Shown here: positions 14,394-23,721 of the stretch, in pieces | Layout: the number at the start of each line of letters is the position of its first letter | How positions within the stretch are numbered: the first letter of the stretch is position 1 | Origin: Streptomyces sparsogenes | GTDB taxonomy: Bacteria; Actinomycetota; Actinomycetes; Streptomycetales; Streptomycetaceae | Length of the DNA: 39,226 bases | Assembly (NCBI RefSeq): GCF_001704635.1 | Contig: NZ_MAXF01000210.1 | Span: 1 to 39,226, forward strand | Direction: 5' to 3' | Notes under the pieces: generated by a model | Databases searched by the model: none | Seen by the model: the letters and a program-made list of their open reading frames with translations, nothing else | What the model was told of the DNA's origin: nothing | Program-made: the position numbers and the translations under genes

Positions 14394-17300
14394 ATGAGTG
14401 CAGAGAGAAACAGTTCGAACCATCCGGGCCGTCGCACGGTCCTCGCCGCGGGCGCCCTGGCGGGTTGGGCCGCTTTCAGCGCCCAGAAGAGGGCGTTCGC
14501 CGCCGAGAACGATCCGTGGGACGCCAACCCGCGGATCTTCCAGGTGAACCGTGAAGCGGCGCGAGCCCGCCTCGTGCCGTACGCGGGCCCGGCCGAAGCG
14601 CTGCGGGGGCGGTTCCAGGACTCCCCGTACCACCGTTCCCTCAACGGAAGCTGGCGCTTCCGGTGGTCGCGGAACGCGGACCAGCGGCCCACCGGGTTTC
14701 AGGCCCCGGACTTCGACGACAGTGGATGGGACCACATCCCGGTGCCCTCCAACTGGGAGATCGAGGGCCACCCGGAGCCGATCTACCTCAACATCAAGTA
14801 CCCGTGGATCGGCTATGAGACGCCGAACCCCCCGCGCGTGCCCAAGGACTTCAACCCGGTCGGCTCCTATCGCCGCACCTTCACCGTGCCCGCCGACTGG
14901 TCGGGGCGGCGCACCCTGCTGTCGTTCCAGGGGGTGAAGTCGGCGTTCTTCGTGTGGGTGAACGGCAAGCAGGTGGGCTACAGCGAGGACAGCTACACGC
15001 CCGCCGAGTTCGACATCACCCCGCATGTGCGGAAGGGCGGCAACACCCTCGCGGTGGAGGTCCACCGCTGGTCCGACGGCAGTTGGCTGGAGGACCAGGA
15101 CATGATCGACCTGTCCGGGATCTTCCGGGACGTCTACCTGTACTCGATCCCCCCGGTCCATGTGCAGGACCTGTTCGTGCACACCGCACTGGACTCCGCC
15201 TACCGCGACGCCGTGCTGACAGTCGACGTCACCGTGCGGGACCGTGGCGGGGCCGGCACCGCGGGGCACCGCGTCGCGGCGGACCTCTTCGACGCACGAG
15301 GCCACCGGGTGGCCCACCTCTCGGGCGACGCGGGCGACGGCTCGGCGTCCCTGAAGGGCGATGTGCGGGCTCCCGCGCTGTGGTCCGCCGAGGACCCCAC
15401 CCTGTACACGCTCGTCGTGACACTCACCGACGCACGCGGTCGGACGACCGACGTCCACAGCACGCGGATCGGATTCCGGCAGGTGGAGTACGGGCCAGGA
15501 CGGTTCACCGTCAACGGCAAGCCGATGATGTTCCGCGGCACCAACCGCCACGAGACCGACCCCGAACGGGGCCAGGCCGTCGACGAGGCGCGGATGATCG
15601 AGGACATCCGCCTGATGAAGCAGCACAACATCAACGCCGTCCGCACCTCGCACTACCCCAACCACCCGCGCTGGCTGGAACTCTGCGACGAGTACGGACT
15701 GTACGTGATCGACGAGGCGAACCTGGAGACGCACGGCGTGCGGGACACGGTGCCCGGTTCCCTGCCGGAGTGGACCGACGCCTGTGTGGACCGGCTGCGG
15801 TCCATGGTCGAACGGGACAAGAACCATCCGTGCGTCGTCGTCTGGTCGCTCGGCAACGAGGCGGGGCAGGGAACGAACTTCAAGGTCATGGCCGACTGGG
15901 CGCACGCCCGCGACGCCTCGCGCCCGGTGCACTACGAGGGCATGAACTCCGTCGCCGACCTGCACAGTGAGATGTACACCAGCCCCGACGGCGTGGAGGC
16001 CTACGGCAGATCCGGCAACCGGACCCCCTTCATGCTGTGCGAGTACAACCACTCGATGGGCAACAGCGGCGGAAACCTCCAGGAGTACTGGGACGTCTTC
16101 GAGCGCTATCCGAACCTGCACGGCGCCTTCGTCTGGGACTGGGTCGACCAGGCCATCAGGCTGCCCGTGCCGGGCGACTCCCGGCACACGTACCTGTCCT
16201 ACGGCGGCGACTGGCACGCCGGCTTTCCCACGGACGGCAACTTCTGCTGCAACGGGCTGGTGGCCGCGGACCGGTCGGTCCACCCCGGGCTGATCGAGTT
16301 GAAGAAGTGCTACCAGCCGGTGGGCATCGCGGCCGGCGACCTCTCCGGCCGGTCCGGGGGCACCGTGAAGGTCCGCAACAAGCATCTCTTCAGCGGCCTG
16401 GACGCCTACACGCTGCGCTGGTCCGTGACCCGGGACGGTGAGACCGTGCAGCACGGCACGCTTCCGGCCCCGGCCGTGGCTCCCGGCGGGGAGGGCGTCG
16501 TGCACATCCCGTACCGCAAACCCTCGCCCCCCGCGTCCGGGGGCGAGTACTTTCTGAACCTCTCCTTTGTGCTGCGCGAGCGGACCCGCTGGGCCCCGGC
16601 CGGGCACGAGGTCGCCGCCGGGCAACTGGCGCTGGACTGGCACGCCCCGGCCCCCGGCGACGCCCCGGTGACCGGCAGGCTGACGGTCACCGAGACCGCG
16701 ACCGAGGTCACGGTGAGTGGCCCGGAGGTGGAGGTGGTGGTGTCCAAGTCCTCCGGCACCCTGGCCTCGTACACCTGGAAGGGACGGGCCCTGCTCGCCG
16801 AGGGACCCGTGCCCAACTTCTGGCGCGGCCCGACGGACAACGACATCGGCCGCGGCTTCCAGAAGACGGCCGCGACCTGGCGGGACGCGGGAACCAAGCG
16901 GACGGTGACCTCCGTGACGGCCTCGCAGCCCGCACCCGGCGAGGCCGTCGTCGAGGTCGTCTGCACGCTGCCCACCTCGCCCAGGACCGCCACCTGGAAC
17001 ACGGTGTTCCGGGTGCGGGCCGACGGTGAGGTGCGGGTGCGCCACACCCTCGACGCGCCGGCCGGACTGCCGGATCTGCCCGTGGTCGGCGCCCAGCTCA
17101 CCGTGCCGGACGGCCATGAACGGCTCGACTGGTTCGGGCGCGGCCCCCACGAGAACTACCAGGACCGCAAGGTGTCCGCGTTCGTGGGGCGGTGGCGCTC
17201 CACGGTCGATCAGCAGGTCGCCCCGTACGTACGGCCCCAGCAGACGGGGAACCAGACGGACGTCCGCCGGCTGTCGCTGACCGACCGCTCCGGCGAGGGT

Positions 17301-17558
17301 CTGACCGTCGTCGCCGACCCCGCCGAGGGCGAGCCGCTGCTGGAGACGAGCGCCCTGCACTTCACCCCGTCGGACCTCGACGGCCCCAGGCACCCGTATC
17401 AGCTGAGGCGTCGCGACGAGACGATCCTGCTCGTCAACCACCGCCAGATGGGCGTGGGCGGCATCAACTCCTGGGGCGCGGCGCCGCTGGAGAAGTACCT
17501 GTTGCACTCCGGGCGCACCTACAGCTACGCCTACCGGCTGCGTCCCGCCTCCGCCTGA
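14394..17558 (+). CDS. Tat-exported GH2 beta-galactosidase
   Basis: A 1054-aa LacZ-like enzyme. Order: a twin-arginine signal (GRRTVLAAGALAG, cleavage near AFAAEN at about residue 42), N-terminal sugar-binding jelly-roll (about 90-270), immunoglobulin-like domain, TIM barrel (about 380-660) and the large C-terminal beta-gal sandwich. The acid/base Glu is in WSLGNEAGQG and the nucleophile Glu in LCEYNHSMGN, so both catalytic residues are present. ATG 14394 follows GGAG; a longer frame upstream would destroy the signal peptide. Export by Tat suggests it works folded outside the cell on galactosides of oligo- or polysaccharides. It ends in a 14-bp-stem terminator, so it is transcribed apart from the LacI gene. 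Length and domains are normal for the family. Confidence 0.93.
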   Translation: MSAERNSSNHPGRRTVLAAGALAGWAAFSAQKRAFAAENDPWDANPRIFQVNREAARARLVPYAGPAEALRGRFQDSPYHRSLNGSWRFRWSRNADQRPTGFQAPDFDDSGWDHIPVPSNWEIEGHPEPIYLNIKYPWIGYETPNPPRVPKDFNPVGSYRRTFTVPADWSGRRTLLSFQGVKSAFFVWVNGKQVGYSEDSYTPAEFDITPHVRKGGNTLAVEVHRWSDGSWLEDQDMIDLSGIFRDVYLYSIPPVHVQDLFVHTALDSAYRDAVLTVDVTVRDRGGAGTAGHRVAADLFDARGHRVAHLSGDAGDGSASLKGDVRAPALWSAEDPTLYTLVVTLTDARGRTTDVHSTRIGFRQVEYGPGRFTVNGKPMMFRGTNRHETDPERGQAVDEARMIEDIRLMKQHNINAVRTSHYPNHPRWLELCDEYGLYVIDEANLETHGVRDTVPGSLPEWTDACVDRLRSMVERDKNHPCVVVWSLGNEAGQGTNFKVMADWAHARDASRPVHYEGMNSVADLHSEMYTSPDGVEAYGRSGNRTPFMLCEYNHSMGNSGGNLQEYWDVFERYPNLHGAFVWDWVDQAIRLPVPGDSRHTYLSYGGDWHAGFPTDGNFCCNGLVAADRSVHPGLIELKKCYQPVGIAAGDLSGRSGGTVKVRNKHLFSGLDAYTLRWSVTRDGETVQHGTLPAPAVAPGGEGVVHIPYRKPSPPASGGEYFLNLSFVLRERTRWAPAGHEVAAGQLALDWHAPAPGDAPVTGRLTVTETATEVTVSGPEVEVVVSKSSGTLASYTWKGRALLAEGPVPNFWRGPTDNDIGRGFQKTAATWRDAGTKRTVTSVTASQPAPGEAVVEVVCTLPTSPRTATWNTVFRVRADGEVRVRHTLDAPAGLPDLPVVGAQLTVPDGHERLDWFGRGPHENYQDRKVSAFVGRWRSTVDQQVAPYVRPQQTGNQTDVRRLSLTDRSGEGLTVVADPAEGEPLLETSALHFTPSDLDGPRHPYQLRRRDETILLVNHRQMGVGGINSWGAAPLEKYLLHSGRTYSYAYRLRPASA

Positions 17559-17586
17559 CGAACCCCCGCGGCCCTCAACAGCCGCC

Positions 17587-17619
17587 CCGGGCCTGGCCGC
17601 CGAGCGCGGCCGGGCCCGG
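17587..17619 (+). terminator. Terminator of the GH2 gene
   Basis: A 14-bp stem (CCGGGCC-T-GGCCGC / GCGGCC-G-GGCCCGG, with one T-G pair) and loop CGAGC, 29 bases after the GH2 stop. No T-tract. Confidence 0.75.
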
Positions 17620-17646
17620 ACTCCTACGCGCTCCTCGAGCATTTAC

Positions 17647-17683
17647 GCAAGCGACTTGCATAACTTGCGCTAGTCTTGCGCGC
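17647..17683. promoter_or_regulatory. LacI-type operator cluster before lacI-like gene
   Basis: A perfect dyad GCAAG-CGA-CTTGC (17647-17659) is followed by two more half-sites of the form CTTGCGC (17664-17670 and 17675-17681), all within 37 bases directly before the regulator's ATG. This suggests autoregulation by the LacI protein. It is one of few AT-richer spots nearby and probably overlaps the promoter. Confidence 0.6.
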
Positions 17684-18682
17684 ATGACGCGACGACTTGC
17701 TGAAGTGGCGAAAAAGGTGGGAGTCAGCGAGGCCACGGTCAGCCGGGTGCTCAACGGCAAGCCCGGGGTGTCCGAAGTCACCCGGCAGTCGGTGCTGGCC
17801 GCCTTGGACGTCCTGGGCTACGAACGGCCCACGCAGCTGCGCGGCGACCGCGCCCGCCTGGTCGGGCTGGTCCTGCCCGAGCTGCAGAACCCCATTTTCC
17901 CGGCCTTCGCAGAGGTCATCGGTGGGGCACTGGCCCAGATGGGCCTGACCCCGGTGCTGTGCACACAGACCAAGGGCGGGGTCTCCGAGGCCGACTATGT
18001 GGCCCTGCTGCTGCAACAGCAGGTCTCCGGCGTGGTGTTCGCCGGCGGCCTGTACGCGCAGGCCGACGCGGAGCACGGCCACTACCGGCTGCTCGCCGAC
18101 CGCAACATCCCGGTGGTGCTGGTCAACGCGGGCATCGAGCAGCTCGGCTTCCCGGGCGTCTCCTGCGACGACGCCGTGGCGGTGGAGCAGGCGTGGCGCC
18201 ATCTGACCTCCCTCGGCCACGAGCGGATCGGGCTGGTGCTCGGGCCGGGTGGCCACATGCCGTCGGCCCGCAAGCTGGCCGCCGCCCGAGCCGTCGCCGG
18301 CGATCTGCCGGACGAGTTCGTCGCCCAGGCCATCTTCTCGATCGAGGGCGGCCAGGCCGCGGCCTCCCGGCTGATCGACCGGGGGGTCACGGGCATCGTC
18401 TGCGCCAGCGACCCGCTGGCCCTGGGGGCCATCAGGGCCGCCCGCCGCAAGGGACTCGGCGTGCCGTCGCACATATCCGTCATCGGCTACGACGACTCCG
18501 CGCTCATGAGCTGCACCGAGCCGCCGCTCACGACCGTGCGCCAGCCCATCGAGGCCATGGGCAGGGCGGCGGTGGAGCTGTTGAACGCGCAGATCAGTGG
18601 ATTGGCCGTGCAGGCCGACGAGTTGCTGTTCGAGCCCGAACTGGTGGTGCGGGCCTCCACCGCACAAGCCCCGCAGGGGTGA
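17684..18682 (+). CDS. LacI-family regulator of the sugar operon
   Basis: A 332-aa protein. The LacI helix-turn-helix and hinge are at residues 3-55 (LAEVAKKVGVSEATVSRVLN, then GKPGVSEVTRQSVLAALDVLGYERP), followed by the two-lobed periplasmic-binding-like effector domain to about 325 (LVLPELQNPIFPAF; GIVCASDPLALGAIRAARRKG; SVIGYDDSALM). ATG 17684 gives the standard N-terminus. It lies directly upstream of a sugar ABC operon in the same direction (157-base gap), so it probably represses that operon and is released by an imported oligosaccharide. Family precedent: LacI regulators next to maltose/alpha-glucoside or cello-oligosaccharide importers in Streptomyces. Confidence 0.93.
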   Translation: MTRRLAEVAKKVGVSEATVSRVLNGKPGVSEVTRQSVLAALDVLGYERPTQLRGDRARLVGLVLPELQNPIFPAFAEVIGGALAQMGLTPVLCTQTKGGVSEADYVALLLQQQVSGVVFAGGLYAQADAEHGHYRLLADRNIPVVLVNAGIEQLGFPGVSCDDAVAVEQAWRHLTSLGHERIGLVLGPGGHMPSARKLAAARAVAGDLPDEFVAQAIFSIEGGQAAASRLIDRGVTGIVCASDPLALGAIRAARRKGLGVPSHISVIGYDDSALMSCTEPPLTTVRQPIEAMGRAAVELLNAQISGLAVQADELLFEPELVVRASTAQAPQG

Positions 18683-18727
18683 GTTCGACCCGGACCCCAC
18701 TCCTGTCGATTGTTTTCAGTTTCTGCG

Positions 18728-18750
18728 CGACATCTTGCAGCCCGATGTCG
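18728..18750. promoter_or_regulatory. Inverted repeat upstream of the sugar ABC operon
   Basis: CGACATC (18728-18734) and GATGTCG (18744-18750) are perfect 7-bp arms around TTGCAGCCC. The spacer and left flank also contain TGCGCG and CTTGC, echoing half-sites before the lacI-like gene, so the LacI protein may bind here. It lies 90 bases before the binding-protein start. Confidence 0.4.
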
Positions 18751-18839
18751 ACGGTGCTTGAGTGTGCGGCGCACCCACCGCTGTGTGCGCTCCGCCCACC
18801 GGCGGGGGGCTTCCCTGCTCCTGTCCAGAGGGGTCCACC

Positions 18840-20180
18840 ATGAGAAGCACCGGGTTCCGTCGTCGCCTTATCGTGCTGAGTGCCTGCTCCCTCCTCCTCA
18901 CCGCATGCGGCTCGGACAACGACACGGCGAGCGGTAAGACGCGTATCACCGTCAACTGCATGCCGCCCAAGAGCGCCAGGGTCGACCACGCGTTATTCGC
19001 GGAGGACGTCGCCTCCTTCGAAAAGCAGAACCCGGACATCGATGTTGTCGCACACGACGCGTTCCCCTGCCAGGACCCGAAGACCTTCGACGCCAAGCTG
19101 GCCGGCGGCCAGATGGAGAACGTCTTCTACACGTACTTCACCGACGCCAAGCACGTCGTCGACATCGGTCAGGCCGCCGACCTCACCCCGTACCTCAAGG
19201 AGCTGAAGAGCTACGGCACCATCCGGAAGGAACTGCGCGACATCTACACCGTCGACGGCAAGGTCTACGGCGTCCCGCGCACCGGCTACTCGATGGGCCT
19301 GATCTACAACCGCAAGCTCTTCGAGAAGGCCGGCCTCGACCCCGACAAGCCGCCGACGACCTGGCAGGAGGTCCGCACCGACGCCAAGAAGATCGCGGAG
19401 CTGGGCGGCGGAACCGTCGGCTACGCCGACTACAGCGCGCAGAACCAGGGCGGCTGGCACTTCACGGCGGAGCTGTACTCCCAAGGCGGCGACGTCGTCA
19501 GCCCCGACGGCAGGAAAGCCACCATCGACACCCCCGAGGGGCACGCCGTGCTGCAAAACCTGCACGACATGCGCTGGGTGGACGACTCCATGGGCAGCAA
19601 ACAGCTGCTCATCCTCAACGACGTCCAGCAGCTGATGGGCTCCGGCAAGCTCGGCATGTACCTCGCCGCGCCCGACAACATCCCGATCCTGGTCAAGGAG
19701 AAGGGCGGCGACTACAAGGACCTCGCCATCGCCCCCATGCCCGGTGGCAAGGGCACACTCATCGGCGGCGACGGCTACATGTTCCACAAGGGGGACTCCC
19801 CCGCCCAGATCCGAGCCGGCCTGAAGTGGCTCGACCACATGTTCCTCACGCCGGGCGAGGGGTTCCTCGGCGACTACGCCCGCGCCAAGAGGCGTGGCGC
19901 CCCCGTCGGCCTGCCCGAGCCGCGGCTGTTCACCGGCGCCGCCGACGCCAAGGACCAGCGGATCAAGATGGCCAACGCCAATGTCCCCGTGGAGAACTAC
20001 CGGGCCTTCCTCGACGGCAACCAGGGCCTGCGGATGAGGATCGAGCCGCCGAAGGCCCAGCAGATCTACTCGGTCCTCGACGGAGCCGTCTCCGCGGTCC
20101 TCACCAAGGAGGACGCCGACATCGACGCGCTCCTCGATGACGCCTCCGGCAAGATCGACAGCATTCTGGCCCGGAGCTGA
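18840..20180 (+). CDS. Sugar ABC transporter substrate-binding lipoprotein
   Basis: A 446-aa extracytoplasmic binding protein of the family-1 (MalE-like) type. The lipoprotein signal has basic residues (RRRL), a hydrophobic core and lipobox LLTAC, with Cys23 as the lipidated residue. The mature part shows typical elements: VYGVPRTGYSMGLIYNRKLFEKAGLD around 140-165 and a Trp/Tyr-rich sugar pocket (TTWQEV; QNQGGWHFTAELY). ATG 18840 follows AGAGGGG. Leu52 (18993-18995) is encoded by TTA, the rare leucine codon that in Streptomyces needs the developmentally regulated bldA tRNA; I noticed no other in-frame TTA in the operon. First gene of a five-gene operon. Ligand inferred to be an alpha-linked gluco-oligosaccharide from the GH13 and glycanase genes downstream. 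Confidence 0.93.
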   Translation: MRSTGFRRRLIVLSACSLLLTACGSDNDTASGKTRITVNCMPPKSARVDHALFAEDVASFEKQNPDIDVVAHDAFPCQDPKTFDAKLAGGQMENVFYTYFTDAKHVVDIGQAADLTPYLKELKSYGTIRKELRDIYTVDGKVYGVPRTGYSMGLIYNRKLFEKAGLDPDKPPTTWQEVRTDAKKIAELGGGTVGYADYSAQNQGGWHFTAELYSQGGDVVSPDGRKATIDTPEGHAVLQNLHDMRWVDDSMGSKQLLILNDVQQLMGSGKLGMYLAAPDNIPILVKEKGGDYKDLAIAPMPGGKGTLIGGDGYMFHKGDSPAQIRAGLKWLDHMFLTPGEGFLGDYARAKRRGAPVGLPEPRLFTGAADAKDQRIKMANANVPVENYRAFLDGNQGLRMRIEPPKAQQIYSVLDGAVSAVLTKEDADIDALLDDASGKIDSILARS

Positions 20181-20185
20181 CACCG

Positions 20186-21142
20186 ATGACCAGGACCGTG
20201 GCCCGGCGCCCCGCCGACCCGATCGCCGTACGGCCCGCCCCGGGGCCGCCCCCGGTGGCGGGCCGGAGGCGGCGGCGCCTGCACGACCAGGCCCGCGCCT
20301 ACGCCTTCCTCCTCGGCGGCCTGCTCTGTTTCGCGCTGTTCTCCTGGTATCCGGCGATCCGCGCGGTGGTCATCGCCTTCCAGAAGTACACACCGGGCTC
20401 CGAGCCCGAGTGGGCCGGCACCGCCAACTTCACCCGGGTCCTGCACGACCCCGAGTTCGGTGCCGCCTGGCGCAACACGCTCACCTTCACCCTGCTCGCC
20501 CTGCTCATCGGCTTCGCGATCCCGTTCGTACTGGCGCTGGTGCTCAACGAAATCCGGCACGCGAAGGCCTTCTTCCGAGTCGTGGTGTATCTGCCGGTGA
20601 TGATCCCGCCGGTGGTCACCGCCCTGCTGTGGAAGTGGTTCTACGACCCCGGCACCGGCCTGGCCAACGAGGCACTCCGCTTCGCGCACCTGCCCACCTC
20701 GAACTGGACCAACGGCGCCGACACCGCCCTGCTGTCCCTGGTCGCCGTCGCGACCTGGGCCAACATGGGCGGCACGGTCCTGATCTATCTGGCGGCGCTG
20801 CAGTCCATCCCCGGTGAGCTGTACGAAGCCGCCGAGCTGGACGGCGCGAACCTGTGGCAGCGCGTCCGGCATGTGACCGTTCCCCAGACCCGTTTCGTCA
20901 TCCTCATGCTGATGCTGTTGCAGATCATCGCGACGATGCAGGTGTTCACCGAGCCCTTCGTGATCACCGGCGGGGGCCCGGAGGACGCCACGGTCACCGT
21001 GCTGTACCTCATCTACAAGTACGCCTTCCTCTACAACGACTTCGGCGGCGCCTGTGCGCTGAGCGTCATGCTCCTGGTGCTGCTGGGGCTCTTCTCCGCC
21101 CTCTATCTGCGACTGACCCGTTCCGGGGAGGAGAACGCATGA
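20186..21142 (+). CDS. Sugar ABC transporter permease (MalF type)
   Basis: A 318-aa membrane protein with six predicted helices from about 45 to 310. The EAA loop that contacts the ATPase reads EAAELDGANLWQRVRHVTVP (about 215-234), intact. The start is 5 bases after the binding-protein stop. The N-terminal 38 residues are Pro/Arg-rich and cytoplasmic. It pairs with the next permease through an ATGA overlap. No ATPase gene is present in the operon; in Streptomyces such importers are commonly powered by the shared ATPase MsiK encoded elsewhere. Confidence 0.93.
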   Translation: MTRTVARRPADPIAVRPAPGPPPVAGRRRRRLHDQARAYAFLLGGLLCFALFSWYPAIRAVVIAFQKYTPGSEPEWAGTANFTRVLHDPEFGAAWRNTLTFTLLALLIGFAIPFVLALVLNEIRHAKAFFRVVVYLPVMIPPVVTALLWKWFYDPGTGLANEALRFAHLPTSNWTNGADTALLSLVAVATWANMGGTVLIYLAALQSIPGELYEAAELDGANLWQRVRHVTVPQTRFVILMLMLLQIIATMQVFTEPFVITGGGPEDATVTVLYLIYKYAFLYNDFGGACALSVMLLVLLGLFSALYLRLTRSGEENA

Positions 21143-22014
21143 GCACCCGGACCCTCGTCTCCCCCGCGGCCCTGGCCCGCCCCCGCGGCAAGGCCGTCTA
21201 CTGGACCGTCTTCGCCGGCATCGTGGTGCTCTTCGCGCTCGCCTTCCTGTTCCCCGTGTACTGGATGGTGACCGGCGCCGCGAAGTCACCGGACGAGGTG
21301 GCCAGAACCCCGCCCACCCTCGTCCCGTCCCACTGGCGCCTCAGCGGCTACACCGACGCCTGGGAGCTGATGCAGCTGCCGACCCACCTGTGGAACACGG
21401 TGGTCCAGGCGGCCGGTGCCTGGCTGTTCCAGCTGGTGTTCTGCACGGCCGCCGCCTACGCCCTGGCCAAGCTGAGGCCCGCCTTCGGCAAGGTGATCCT
21501 CGGCGGCATCCTCGCCACCCTGATGGTCCCGGCCCAGGCGCTGGTCGTACCGAAGTACCTGACGGTCGCCGACCTGCCGCTGCTCCACACCAGCCTGCTC
21601 AACGACCCGCTGGCGATCTGGCTTCCGGCGGTCGCCAATGCCTTCAACCTGTATCTCCTCAAGCGCTTCTTCGACCAGATTCCGCGCGATGTGCTGGAGG
21701 CCGCCGAGATCGACGGCGCCGGAAGGCTGCGCACCCTGTGGTCGGTCGTGCTGCCCATGTCGCGTCCCGTGCTCGGCGTGGTGTCCATCTTCGCCCTGGT
21801 CGCGGTGTGGCAGGACTTCCTGTGGCCGCTGATGGTCTTCTCCGACCCGGACAAGCAGCCGATCAGCGTGGCGCTGGTCCAGCTGTCCCAGAACATCCAG
21901 CTGACCGTGCTCATCGCCGCGATGGTCATCGCCAGCATCCCGATGGTCGTGCTGTTCCTCGTCTTCCAACGGCACATCATCGCCGGGATCAGCGCGGGCA
22001 GCACCAAGGGATGA
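21139..22014 (+). CDS. Sugar ABC transporter permease (MalG type)
   Basis: A 291-aa membrane protein with about six helices. The start ATG shares bases with the preceding stop (ATGA) and GGGGAGGAG lies just upstream, so translation is coupled. The EAA loop reads EAAEIDGAGRLRTLWSVVLP (about 192-211). A MalG-type ending (FQRHIIAGISAGSTKG) is seen at the C-terminus. Forms the membrane channel with the 20186-21142 protein. Confidence 0.93.
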   Translation: MSTRTLVSPAALARPRGKAVYWTVFAGIVVLFALAFLFPVYWMVTGAAKSPDEVARTPPTLVPSHWRLSGYTDAWELMQLPTHLWNTVVQAAGAWLFQLVFCTAAAYALAKLRPAFGKVILGGILATLMVPAQALVVPKYLTVADLPLLHTSLLNDPLAIWLPAVANAFNLYLLKRFFDQIPRDVLEAAEIDGAGRLRTLWSVVLPMSRPVLGVVSIFALVAVWQDFLWPLMVFSDPDKQPISVALVQLSQNIQLTVLIAAMVIASIPMVVLFLVFQRHIIAGISAGSTKG

Positions 22015-22063
22015 CCCCCGCCCGCGGCGCGCGGGCCCGCCCCCTCTACAGAAAGGCACCGCC

Positions 22064-23662
<1,599 letters not shown>

Positions 23663-23721
23663 GCCGCCACGCAGCGCACTTCCCTCCCACCCCACACCCC
23701 CACACGCGAAGGGATCAGCAC

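Noticed and set aside
14394..17558. GH2 gene as first gene of the LacI/ABC operon
   Set aside because: A 14-bp-stem terminator and a separate operator/promoter region lie between it and the LacI gene.
14028..17642. 1204-codon open frame antisense to the GH2 beta-galactosidase
   Set aside because: Long stop-free antisense frames are expected opposite high-GC genes; the plus-strand GH2 has full domains and catalytic residues.
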